From: Desulfomicrobiaceae bacterium
GTDB taxonomy: Bacteria > Desulfobacterota > Desulfovibrionia > Desulfovibrionales > Desulfomicrobiaceae
Length of the DNA: 40,992 bases
Reading direction: 5' to 3'
Assembly (NCBI GenBank): GCA_003530935.1
Contig: DPEO01000125.1
Span: forward strand, 1 to 40,992
Shown here piece by piece: positions 7,157 through 14,071 of this stretch. Below the pieces are notes generated by a model. The model saw only the letters and a list, made by a program, of their open reading frames with translations, searched no databases and was not told the DNA's origin. Position 1 is the stretch's first letter, and every line of letters starts with the position of its first letter. Position numbers and translations under genes: made by a program.

Positions 7157-9035
7157 GGTCGTCCTCCAGGGAAGCATGATCAAGGGGGATGGTTACGGTA
7201 AACAGGGTGCCGGGGCCGCGATGCGGTCCGTCCACAGGCACAGGCCAGGCAAAGGTCTCGGGTACCGGGCTGTGTACCTGGATGTGCCCTCGATGTTTTT
7301 CGATGATGCTATAGCTCACCGAGAGCCCCAGACCCGTGCCTTGTCCCACGGGCTTGGTGGTGAAGAATGGGTCAAACACCTTGGAGAGGCTTGCGGCGTC
7401 GATGCCGATGCCCGTGTCCGCCACTTCCAGGCGCACGCAGCTCTCCGCACGCAGCAAGGTGGTGCGCACGGCGATGATGCCCCCTTTGGGGAGGGCGTCT
7501 CGGGCATTGGTGAGGAGATTGACCCACACTTGCTTGAGCTCTTCGGGGTCCCCGTAGATGATGGGAAAGGAGTCGTCCAGGTCTGTGGCGATGGTCACCT
7601 GGTCCAGGGAAAAGGTGTGGCGCACCAGGGAGATCGCTTCCATGACGGAATTGTTGAAGCACATCTCCACCTTTTCCGAGGTGGAGGCATGGGAGAACTC
7701 CAGGAGATCGGCCACGATCTTGCGGCAGGCCTTGGTGTGGCGCTCGATGGTGCGCAGGTCTTCCGCTATGGAGGAGTCTGCGGGCACGTCGTCGAGGAGC
7801 AGTTGGGTGGTGCCGAGGATGATGCCCAGCGGGGTGTTGATCTCGTGGGCCACGCCGCCGGCGAGCTTGCCCAGGGATTCGATTTTTTGGGACTGGATGA
7901 GTTGGCGTTCATAGTCTTTCATGGCCGTGATATCCCGCTCCATGCGGAGCAGGCCGAGGATGCGGCCTTGCGACCCGCGCACAGGGATTTGGATGACGTG
8001 GAACCAGCGTGCATCCTGGGAGGTCGTTTCCTGCTCTTGACGTTCCATGCGCTGGCCGCTGGTGAGCACGTCCCGGCCTTCCAGGTGGCGGCGTTCGGCC
8101 TCGTCTTCGGCAAAGAGGTCGAAATCGGTGCAGCCGGGGATGTCCTTCTTGGCAACCCCGACGGCCTGGCAGAAGGCTTCGTTGGCGGCGTGGTAGATCA
8201 TGCGGGTGTCGCGTAGACAGATGCGGTCCGGGTTGGCGTCGAGCACCGTGGAGAGCAGGCGGGTCTGTTCTTCCAGGCGGCGCTGGGTTTGGAGGAGCTC
8301 GTTCATCCGGTGGTCAAGTTCGTGGGCCATGGCGGAAAAGGCGTGCTCCAGGGCGCTGATTTCGTCCCCATGTCCGGGTGGCTTGGGATGCGCGGGGGAA
8401 GGCTCGGATAGATGGCGTTGCCGCAAGGCTTCGGCCCGGGATTGGAGACGATCCAAGCGGGAGGTGATGGTGCGGGCAAAGAGGGTCCCGGCGGCGGAGG
8501 CCAAGGTAAGGCCGGTGAGGAAGATGATCATGAGGGTGGCCACGAGGTGATCGAGGATCTCGGAGGCGGTGCGTCGGGAAAGTCCCAGCCGCACGGTACC
8601 GATGGGCTCGTCGTGCACGCGGATCAGGGCGGCGATGTCGTCGATGCGCTCCATGCCGTTATCGATGAGTTGGATGTGGATGGGCTTCTGTGGGGTGGCA
8701 TGGTTGGCGGCCGCAAGATCCACGGGAAAATCGGGGCCGAAGGAGTGGGCGAGGACGCGGCCGGCCCGGTCTTGGACGAAGATGTAGGTCACGTCCTGAG
8801 GTTCGGCCACCAACTCCTGCAGGCGTAAAAAGTCGAGGGCGAGCAGCGGGTCCACGGCGCGGGCAGCCAGGGCAACCGCGGTGTCCACGCCGCGTTTGCG
8901 GTGTTCCTCCAAGAGGGCGTCCTTGGTGATGCTCGCCACAAAAGGCAGCAGGGCCAGGGCCATGGTGGCGATGATGGCGGTGATGCCGAGATTGAGTTTG
9001 GTCTCGAAGGAGAGTCGGCTGAGGAGTCCCTTCAT
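7134..9035 (-). CDS. Membrane PAS-containing sensor histidine kinase
   Basis: 633 residues. TM1 is at about 15-36 and TM2 at 163-187, enclosing a periplasmic sensor region of roughly 125 residues. A HAMP-like linker (about 188-240), a PAS domain (about 260-370, starting LLSTVLDANPDRICLRD), a HisKA helix with phospho-His397 in GGVAHEINTPLG, and a HATPase domain follow. The last has N-box VNLLTNARDALP, G1 ADTGIGID and G2 GTGLGLS. The start ATG at 9035 overlaps the stop of the PhnD-like lipoprotein gene in an ATGA, and the 3' end overlaps the receiver gene. A much longer open frame extends upstream but is antisense-like noise within the lipoprotein gene. Its neighbours imply that the lipoprotein is its periplasmic ligand-binding partner and the single-domain receiver its substrate. 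Confidence 0.92.
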   Translation of the reverse strand: MKGLLSRLSFETKLNLGITAIIATMALALLPFVASITKDALLEEHRKRGVDTAVALAARAVDPLLALDFLRLQELVAEPQDVTYIFVQDRAGRVLAHSFGPDFPVDLAAANHATPQKPIHIQLIDNGMERIDDIAALIRVHDEPIGTVRLGLSRRTASEILDHLVATLMIIFLTGLTLASAAGTLFARTITSRLDRLQSRAEALRQRHLSEPSPAHPKPPGHGDEISALEHAFSAMAHELDHRMNELLQTQRRLEEQTRLLSTVLDANPDRICLRDTRMIYHAANEAFCQAVGVAKKDIPGCTDFDLFAEDEAERRHLEGRDVLTSGQRMERQEQETTSQDARWFHVIQIPVRGSQGRILGLLRMERDITAMKDYERQLIQSQKIESLGKLAGGVAHEINTPLGIILGTTQLLLDDVPADSSIAEDLRTIERHTKACRKIVADLLEFSHASTSEKVEMCFNNSVMEAISLVRHTFSLDQVTIATDLDDSFPIIYGDPEELKQVWVNLLTNARDALPKGGIIAVRTTLLRAESCVRLEVADTGIGIDAASLSKVFDPFFTTKPVGQGTGLGLSVSYSIIEKHRGHIQVHSPVPETFAWPVPVDGPHRGPGTLFTVTIPLDHASLEDDHGPYPRP

Positions 9036-9955
9036 GGGAGCGTTTCCATCCCGAGTGTGTGCATGAGTTTTTCGATGGGACGGTAGTCGGCGTGGGTGGC
9101 GGGGATGATGGCTGTGAGCCCTGCGGGCGTCAGGATGTCTGCGTCGTCGGGGAGACGCAGAGCGACCAGGGCCCGGGCGACTTGGTCCACGACCTCTGGG
9201 GCAAGATCTTTGCGGGCGCAGAAAAGCCATCCCGGATAGGGGGGCGTTTCCGCCAACACTCGAATGGCGGAGGTATCGTAGCGCCGGGCGACGATGTTCA
9301 GGGTGCCTTTGCGGATGGTGCCGATGTCGTAGGCGCCGGAAAGCACGGCGAGCACCACCTGCTCCTGCTTGCCGCCGACGCCGCGGGCGAACTCCACGCG
9401 GGCGAATTGGTCGAGGGTGATGCCGTGTTCGTGGAACAGGGCCAAGGGGAAGAGGTAGCCGCCGGCAGAGGTGGGCTCTACTGCGATCCAGGTCTTGCCC
9501 CGACAGTCGTCCAGGGTGGTGACGGCAGCGTTGTCCGCGCGGACGATGATCTGGCCCTGAAAGTCCGCGCCGCCTTCCTCTTCCACGGCTCGGGCAAAAA
9601 CCTGCGCCCCGGCGCGGTGGTGGAGGAGGACGTACACAAAGGGGTTGGTGAAGGAGATGTCGATGTCTCCGCGCTCCACCATGGCCATGTGCTCGGCAAA
9701 GGTGGAGGGGAAGACCTGGCGGAAAGGCAGCCCCGTGGCTTGCCGCAAGTATTCGAGGATTCGGCGGTGGCGTTCGAAGGACACCGCATGGGTGTACTGG
9801 GGAAGATAGGCGTAGGTGATGGCTGGTTCCTGGCGCGGCAGGGCCATGGGGGCGCGTTTGTTCCAATCCACGAAACGCGCGTCTTCACCTTCGGAGCAGC
9901 CGATGCCGCTCAAGCAGACAACCAGGAGGACGGCCAAACGGAGTAGGGAGCGCAT
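9032..9955 (-). CDS. PhnD-like periplasmic substrate-binding lipoprotein
   Basis: 307 residues with an N-terminal basic-hydrophobic signal (MRSLLRLAVLLVV) leading to GIGC, a slightly atypical lipobox, so probably a membrane-anchored lipoprotein. The mature part resembles the phosphate/phosphonate-binding PhnD family. It has the YLPQYTHAVSFERHRRILEYL opening, MVERGDIDISFTNPFVYVLL, the GKTWIAVEPTSAGGYLFP hinge region and GAYDIGTIRKGTLNIV. It is not next to phosphonate transporter genes. Instead it overlaps the histidine kinase gene by four bases (ATGA). Such PhnD-like proteins are known partners of sensor kinases in three-component systems, so a sensing role is the best inference. The ligand is unknown; oxyanions or small anionic metabolites would fit the family. 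The ATG at 9955 has only a weak ribosome-binding site. Confidence 0.8.
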   Translation of the reverse strand: MRSLLRLAVLLVVCLSGIGCSEGEDARFVDWNKRAPMALPRQEPAITYAYLPQYTHAVSFERHRRILEYLRQATGLPFRQVFPSTFAEHMAMVERGDIDISFTNPFVYVLLHHRAGAQVFARAVEEEGGADFQGQIIVRADNAAVTTLDDCRGKTWIAVEPTSAGGYLFPLALFHEHGITLDQFARVEFARGVGGKQEQVVLAVLSGAYDIGTIRKGTLNIVARRYDTSAIRVLAETPPYPGWLFCARKDLAPEVVDQVARALVALRLPDDADILTPAGLTAIIPATHADYRPIEKLMHTLGMETLP

Positions 9956-10000
9956 GCCAGACGCTCTACGAAGGAGCGGACCTCAGGGCAAGGGCGGGAT

Positions 10001-10025
10001 GTGCGGAACGGCTGGGTTTCCGCAC
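10001..10025. other. Inverted repeat in the 131-base gap between ABC ATPase and PhnD-like gene
   Basis: GTGCGGAA at 10001-10008 pairs with TTCCGCAC at 10018-10025 around a nine-base loop. It is downstream of the ABC ATPase on its own strand, but no T-run follows, so it could be a 3' processing signal or a weak terminator. I see no convincing promoter for the lipoprotein-kinase operon in the rest of 9956-10086. Confidence 0.4.
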
Positions 10026-10086
10026 GGCAAGTACGTGTCTCAATTTCTCCTGGGCACGGACGGTTGGGGCTCGGCGTCGGGGCGGC

Positions 10087-10872
10087 TTAGCTGAGGATCA
10101 TCCGGTCCGAAGCGGCATTGAGGTCGTGGAAGCGGTCGAGGAGGGCGGTGACGGTGAGCGCGGCCTTTTCCGCGCCGCGGGTCTCCAGCACGATGCGGCC
10201 GTGGTGCATCATCACGAGGCGGTTTCCCAGGGCGATGGCGTGGGCCATGTTGTGGGTGACCATGAGGGTGGTGATGCCGTGCTCCGCCACAGTGCGCTCG
10301 GTAAGCTCCAGGATGTGCGCCGCGGTCTTGGGATCCAGGGCTGCGGTATGCTCGTCGAGCAGCAGAAGCTCCGGCCGGCGCAGGGTGGCCATGACCATGG
10401 TGAGGGCTTGGCGCTGGCCGCCGGACAGCAGCGCCACGCGGTCGTGCAGGCGGTGTTCCAAGCCGAGGCCCAGCGTGGCCAGGCGTTCCTGAAAGAAGGC
10501 CAGCTCGTGGCGGCGCACGCCGGGTCGAAGACCGCGCGGCGCTCCCCGGCGCAGGGCCAGTGCCAGGTTCTGGGCAATGGTGCCGCCGCCAAAGGTGCCG
10601 CGCAGGGGGTCTTGGAAGACCCGGGCCACCAGTCCGGCGCGGCGGTACTCGGGCCAGGAGGTGACGTCGGTGTCGTGAAAATGGATGCTGCCGGCGTCGA
10701 TGCTAAGCGCCCCGGCTATGCAGGAGAGCATGGTGGATTTGCCCGCGCCGTTGGAGCCGATGATGGTGATGAAGTCTCCGGGCGCCACTTCGAGGTCTAC
10801 GCCCCGCAGAGCATGGACTTCCTGCGGGGTGCCCCGGTGAAACCATTTTTGAATGCCACGTATGGAGATCAC
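10087..10872 (-). CDS. ABC transporter ATP-binding protein
   Basis: 261-residue ABC ATPase that powers the permease encoded just upstream. Walker A GSNGAGKST is at 39-47, the Q-loop Gln is in ARVFQDPL, the signature LLSGGQRQAL at about 148-157, Walker B LLLLDEHTA at about 169-177 and the H-loop His in MVTHNMA. The sequence type (FQDPLRGTFGGGTIAQNLALA) is that of ATPases paired with COG4120-type (TrpYZ-like) permeases. The start is GTG 10872, preceded by GGAGG and overlapping the permease stop in GTGA, which gives strict translational coupling. A longer frame continues upstream through the permease gene in another phase and is not used. The signature-plus-Walker set is complete, so the enzyme should be active. 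Confidence 0.92.
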   Translation of the reverse strand: MISIRGIQKWFHRGTPQEVHALRGVDLEVAPGDFITIIGSNGAGKSTMLSCIAGALSIDAGSIHFHDTDVTSWPEYRRAGLVARVFQDPLRGTFGGGTIAQNLALALRRGAPRGLRPGVRRHELAFFQERLATLGLGLEHRLHDRVALLSGGQRQALTMVMATLRRPELLLLDEHTAALDPKTAAHILELTERTVAEHGITTLMVTHNMAHAIALGNRLVMMHHGRIVLETRGAEKAALTVTALLDRFHDLNAASDRMILS

Positions 10873-11753
10873 GACGAGCGCCTCCGGGTCAGCCGGGGGG
10901 AGGTCATGGCCAGCACGACCAAGATGGCGGTGACCAGGTTGAGATCGCTGGGGGAAAGCGACCATGGCCCGATGTGGATGCTGAGCGCCAGGGCAATGGC
11001 GATGCGGTAGAGGATGGAGCCGATGATCACCGCGATGCAGGCGCGGGAGACTGTAGCGGCGCCGACGACGGTCTCGCCGAGGATGACCGATGCCAGCCCG
11101 GCGACGATGGTCCCCACCCCCATGGTGACATCCGCCGAGCCTTGATTTTGGGCCACTACGGCGCCGCACAGGGCCACCAAGGCATTGGAGAGGCCAACGC
11201 CCATAAGGAGCACCCGGTCGGTGTTCACCCCCAAAGCGCGGATCATGGCCGGATTGTCGCCGGTGGCCAGCATGGCTTGGCCGTATTCGGTGCGCAGGAA
11301 CCAAATGAGTCCACAGGCGATGACCAGCACCAGGGCGGCCATGGCCCACGGGGTCACCTGATAGAGGGGAAGGCCCAGGGTTTCGAGATCGTCGAGAAAC
11401 GTGGGCTGGCCCAAAAGGGTGCGGTTGGGGCCGTCCATGATGCGGATATTGACGGAGTAGAGGGCGATCATGGTGAGGATGGAGGCGAGCAGGCCCAAGA
11501 TCCCGAGGCGGGTGTGGAGCAGGGCGGTGCAGGCGCCGGCCATGAATCCTGCCGCACCGGCCAGGACCATGGCGCTGTAGGGGTCGATCCCGGAGCTGAT
11601 GGCCACCGCTGCCACCGCCGCGCCCAGCGGCAGACTGCCGTCCACGGTGAGATCCGGAAAATCCAAGACGCGGAAGGTGATGTACACCCCGAGGGCCATG
11701 ATGCCATAGAGGCATCCTTGTTCCAGGGCGGCAAGGAGGGCGGCGGTGGTCAT
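10869..11753 (-). CDS. ABC transporter permease (BPD_transp_2, TrpYZ-like)
   Basis: 294-residue inner-membrane permease with about 8-9 hydrophobic helices and the branched-chain-amino-acid-type fold. It starts GCLYGIMALGVYITFRVLDF and includes the conserved LTVDGSLPLGAAVAA and the cytoplasmic coupling region MLATGDNPAMIRALGV. This matches the COG4120 'uncharacterised' permeases that normally work with a PF04392-type substrate-binding protein. No such binding protein is encoded beside it; a TetR regulator gene occupies the upstream position. The ATG overlaps the TetR stop in ATGA (11750-11753), and its own stop overlaps the ATPase GTG. Cargo is unknown; relatives move amino acids or other small metabolites. 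The separately organised PhnD-like lipoprotein downstream is a possible but unproven receptor. Confidence 0.85.
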   Translation of the reverse strand: MTTAALLAALEQGCLYGIMALGVYITFRVLDFPDLTVDGSLPLGAAVAAVAISSGIDPYSAMVLAGAAGFMAGACTALLHTRLGILGLLASILTMIALYSVNIRIMDGPNRTLLGQPTFLDDLETLGLPLYQVTPWAMAALVLVIACGLIWFLRTEYGQAMLATGDNPAMIRALGVNTDRVLLMGVGLSNALVALCGAVVAQNQGSADVTMGVGTIVAGLASVILGETVVGAATVSRACIAVIIGSILYRIAIALALSIHIGPWSLSPSDLNLVTAILVVLAMTSPRLTRRRSS

Positions 11754-12346
11754 GGCGTGGGCGCGGCGATACCGTTGATGACGAAATCGACGAGATCGTT
11801 CAGCAGGGTGGCAGTGGCATAGGGGGTGAGCAAATGGTGGCGCACCCCGCCCACCAGGTTACAGAAAATGACCCGGCTGGTGCGGAGGGGATCCACCGGC
11901 CTGATGCTGCCGTCAGCCACGCCTTTGGCCAAGGCCTCTTCCAGGAGAAGGTAGAGTTTGTGGAAATCGCGCTCCATGACTTCCCGCTCCGCCATCCCTT
12001 TGAGATCGCTAAACGGCGAACAGCGGATGAGGATGAGGAAATGGCGGTCCGGGTCTGTGGCAAAGGCAAAGTAGGTCTCTGCAAAGATGCGTACCGCTTC
12101 CAGCCCGGTTTGGGCCTGCGCCAGGGCGGCTTCCTCGGTGCGGATGAGATCGTGGAGCACGTCGAGGCCTGCGGCCAAGAACAGGCGTTCTTTGGTGCCG
12201 AAATAATGCGTGAGCAGTCCCAGGGCTACGCCGGCCTCTTGGGCGATCTTTTTGAAGGTGGTTTCCGCATATCCGTGCATGCCAAAAAGGACTTTGGCCG
12301 CGGCGAGGAGGGATTCTTTTCGGGATGAGGCTATTTTTGCGCACAT
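11750..12346 (-). CDS. TetR family transcriptional regulator
   Basis: 198 residues. The N-terminal helix-turn-helix is typical: SRKESLLAAAKVLFGMHGY, then TTFKKIAQEAGVALGLLTHYFGTKERLF. A helical ligand-binding domain follows, with conserved LRTSRVIFCNLVGGVRHH near the end. The ATG at 12346 begins MCAKIASSRKE; its ribosome-binding site is poor. The gene is the first of a TetR-permease-ATPase transcription unit joined by four-base overlaps. TetR proteins are usually repressors, so this one probably represses its own operon, relieved by the transported compound or a related molecule. It is divergent from the CDF cation-transporter gene with 121 bases between, so one operator could control both. 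I could not identify a clear operator palindrome. Confidence 0.88.
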   Translation of the reverse strand: MCAKIASSRKESLLAAAKVLFGMHGYAETTFKKIAQEAGVALGLLTHYFGTKERLFLAAGLDVLHDLIRTEEAALAQAQTGLEAVRIFAETYFAFATDPDRHFLILIRCSPFSDLKGMAEREVMERDFHKLYLLLEEALAKGVADGSIRPVDPLRTSRVIFCNLVGGVRHHLLTPYATATLLNDLVDFVINGIAAPTP

Positions 12347-12364
12347 AGTGGGAGATTTCCGGAG

Positions 12365-12393
12365 TTGAAAAACGCGGCGCTCTCGGTCACACT
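12365..12393 (+). promoter_or_regulatory. Possible promoter of the CDF transporter in the divergent intergenic region
   Basis: The gap 12347-12467 separates tetR and the CDF gene. On the plus strand, TTGAAA (12365-12370) and CACACT (12388-12393) are 17 bases apart. The -35 is good and the -10 weak. On the minus strand a perfect TTGACA is followed by no acceptable -10. No clear TetR operator was found. Confidence 0.3.
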
Positions 12394-12467
12394 CATCTGC
12401 CGCCGTGAGCACCGATGGCTCGCGTGCATGCCGGGGGGTGTGGGTTTTGTCAACGCAAGGAGAATTT

Positions 12468-13409
12468 ATGCTGGTGGTGCTGGATCGGTACGCCTTCGTG
12501 TCCATGGCGGCGGCGTTGGCGACCATGGGGATCAAGGTGGCGGGGTATTTGGGGACTGCCTCGGTGGGACTTCTTGCCGATGCCCTGGAATCCACGGTCA
12601 ACCTCGCCGCTGCAATGCTTCTGCTCTTTGCTTTGCGCGGGGCGCGCAAGCCGGCGGACCGCACTCACGCCTACGGCCATGGGAAATTGGAATTTTTGGT
12701 CAGCGGCGTGGAAGGACTGCTCGTGCTCGCTGCCGCAGGCGGCATCGCCCTGGCGGCCTTCGAGCGGGTGCAGCAACCGGTGCCCCTCACTTCCCTGGAC
12801 CTCGGCATGGGGTGTGTGCTCCTGGCTGCAGGAATCAACGGCGTCGTAGGGTGGATGCTTTTGCGTGCAGGCCGGCGCCACCGCTCGCTGGCCTTGGAGG
12901 CCGATGCCCGTCATCTGTTCACGGATGTGGCGTCTTCGGCGGGGCTTTTCGTGGCCCTGGCCGTCATGAGGGTGCGTCCAGAGTGGTGGATGGTGGATCC
13001 TGTCGTCGCCTGGCTGCTTGCAGCGCATATCGCCTGGACCGGCGGGGACATTTTGGTGCGTTCCATCCACGGCCTGCTGGACGCCGGGCTCGACGACGAT
13101 GAACTTCAGGCCCTTGACGACGTGCTGCGGGATGCCGACGTGGACTACCACGCCTTGCGCACGCGGCGGGCAGGACGCCAGCGTTTTGTGGACTTTCACC
13201 TGCTCGTTCCCGGGCATATGAGTGTGCAGGAATCTCACGCCTTGTGCTCGCAACTGGAGGCGTCCATTGAGCGGCGGTTGCCCGGAACCCAGACAGTCAT
13301 CCATGTGGAACCGCGCGACGACGGGCACGTGGAAAACGTGCAGCGTCCCGGGGTACAGGAGGAAGAATCATGCGATACCACCAAATCCTCGTCGGCATCG
13401 TGCTCGTAA
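12468..13409 (+). CDS. Cation diffusion facilitator (CDF) transporter
   Basis: 313-residue inner-membrane metal/proton antiporter of the CDF family, exporting divalent cations such as Zn2+, Fe2+, Mn2+ or Co2+. About six membrane helices precede a cytoplasmic ferredoxin-like C-terminal domain (about 205-290). Family landmarks are SVGLLADALESTVNL in TM2, HAYGHGKLEF in the following loop and ARHLFTDVASS in TM5. The TM2 metal-site pair reads Glu-x3-Asn instead of the YiiP/FieF Asp-x3-Asp, while the TM5 His-x3-Asp pair is kept. The metal specificity therefore cannot be inferred from YiiP. ATG 12468 follows AGGAGA. An upstream in-frame ATG at 12405 lacks a ribosome-binding site. The last 40 bases overlap the small lipoprotein gene, and the C-terminal tail is polar and non-conserved in appearance. 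Confidence 0.85.
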   Translation: MLVVLDRYAFVSMAAALATMGIKVAGYLGTASVGLLADALESTVNLAAAMLLLFALRGARKPADRTHAYGHGKLEFLVSGVEGLLVLAAAGGIALAAFERVQQPVPLTSLDLGMGCVLLAAGINGVVGWMLLRAGRRHRSLALEADARHLFTDVASSAGLFVALAVMRVRPEWWMVDPVVAWLLAAHIAWTGGDILVRSIHGLLDAGLDDDELQALDDVLRDADVDYHALRTRRAGRQRFVDFHLLVPGHMSVQESHALCSQLEASIERRLPGTQTVIHVEPRDDGHVENVQRPGVQEEESCDTTKSSSASCS

Positions 13410-13522
13410 TGCTGGTGGCGGGCTGCGCCGCCATGGGAGAATGGACCGGCAAGGCGGTGCGGACCACGCACGAGGCGGTCCAGGATTTCAAGACTGGATA
13501 TGCCAAGGGGCGCGGGCAATGA
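13370..13522 (+). CDS. Small lipoprotein, 50 residues
   Basis: A short gene with a very strong AGGAGG ribosome-binding site seven bases before its ATG. The product begins MRYHQILVGIVLVMLVAGC, a signal peptide with a textbook lipobox (LVAGC, Cys19). The mature lipoprotein is about 32 residues, mixed charge, ending KTGYAKGRGQ. It overlaps the end of the CDF gene in another frame by 40 bases and lies 39 bases before the cyclophilin gene. I do not recognise a family. It could be a small outer- or inner-membrane-anchored envelope protein, perhaps translated from the CDF message. The signal features are unambiguous; function is unknown. Confidence 0.75.
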   Translation: MRYHQILVGIVLVMLVAGCAAMGEWTGKAVRTTHEAVQDFKTGYAKGRGQ

Positions 13523-13561
13523 TTTTGGGATGTTTCGATATCATCAAGGAGAAGAAAAGAT

Positions 13562-14062
13562 ATGAGTAATCCTATTGTGTTGGTGGATACCACCAAAGGA
13601 GAGTTTTTGGTAGAACTCTTTGCGGACAAGGCGCCGCAGACGGTTGCCAATTTTTTGCGCTACGTGGATGAAGATTTTTACGTGGGCACATTGTTTCACC
13701 GCGTCATCCGAGGATTTATGATTCAAGGCGGTGGACTGGACAATATGATGCGGGAAAAGCCTACGCATCCTCCAATTCCCAACGAAGCCCATAATGGACT
13801 CAAAAATCTTGAAGGCACCATTGCCATGGCCCGTACTGCGGATCCCCATAGCGCTACTTCCCAGTTTTTTATCAATACAGTGGATAATCCTGATCTCGAT
13901 TATGTGGATGAGTCCAATTACGGATACTGCGTCTTTGGTCAGGTCATCGATGGCATGGATGTCGTCAAGAAGATCGAAAAAGTTCTGGTGCGTCCTTTTG
14001 CTGGGCATGAACACGTCCCTGCGGATCAGGTTTCCATCAATAGTATCTCTCGTTTTGAGTAA
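13562..14062 (+). CDS. Peptidyl-prolyl cis-trans isomerase, cyclophilin type
   Basis: 166-residue cytoplasmic cyclophilin (no signal peptide) that accelerates proline isomerisation during folding. The catalytic loop FHRVIRGFMIQGGG contains the conserved Arg, Phe and Gln; IAMARTADPHSATSQFFINTVDN and the closing VFGQVIDGMDVVKKIE complete the fold. The human CypA cyclosporin-contacting Trp position appears to be Phe (YCVFGQV), common in bacterial forms. The ribosome-binding site AGGAGA precedes ATG 13562. The gene is clearly more AT-rich at third codon positions than its neighbours on either side (see findings). The S1-domain gene starts nine bases after its stop, so the two probably share a transcript. 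Confidence 0.93.
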   Translation: MSNPIVLVDTTKGEFLVELFADKAPQTVANFLRYVDEDFYVGTLFHRVIRGFMIQGGGLDNMMREKPTHPPIPNEAHNGLKNLEGTIAMARTADPHSATSQFFINTVDNPDLDYVDESNYGYCVFGQVIDGMDVVKKIEKVLVRPFAGHEHVPADQVSINSISRFE

Positions 14063-14071
14063 GAGGTTGTC

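Noticed and set aside
9036..9866. N-terminal extension of the histidine kinase frame
   Set aside because: This part lies out of phase within the PhnD-like lipoprotein gene, is Pro/Arg/His-rich, and the ATGA junction at 9032-9035 gives a proper kinase start with a membrane helix.
10873..11715. Long extension of the ABC ATPase frame into the permease gene
   Set aside because: Out-of-phase shadow of the permease; the GTG at 10872 with GGAGG upstream gives a standard ATPase length.
12347..12467. Perfect TTGACA on the minus strand as a tetR promoter
   Set aside because: No acceptable -10 box at 16-18 bases; kept only as a note.
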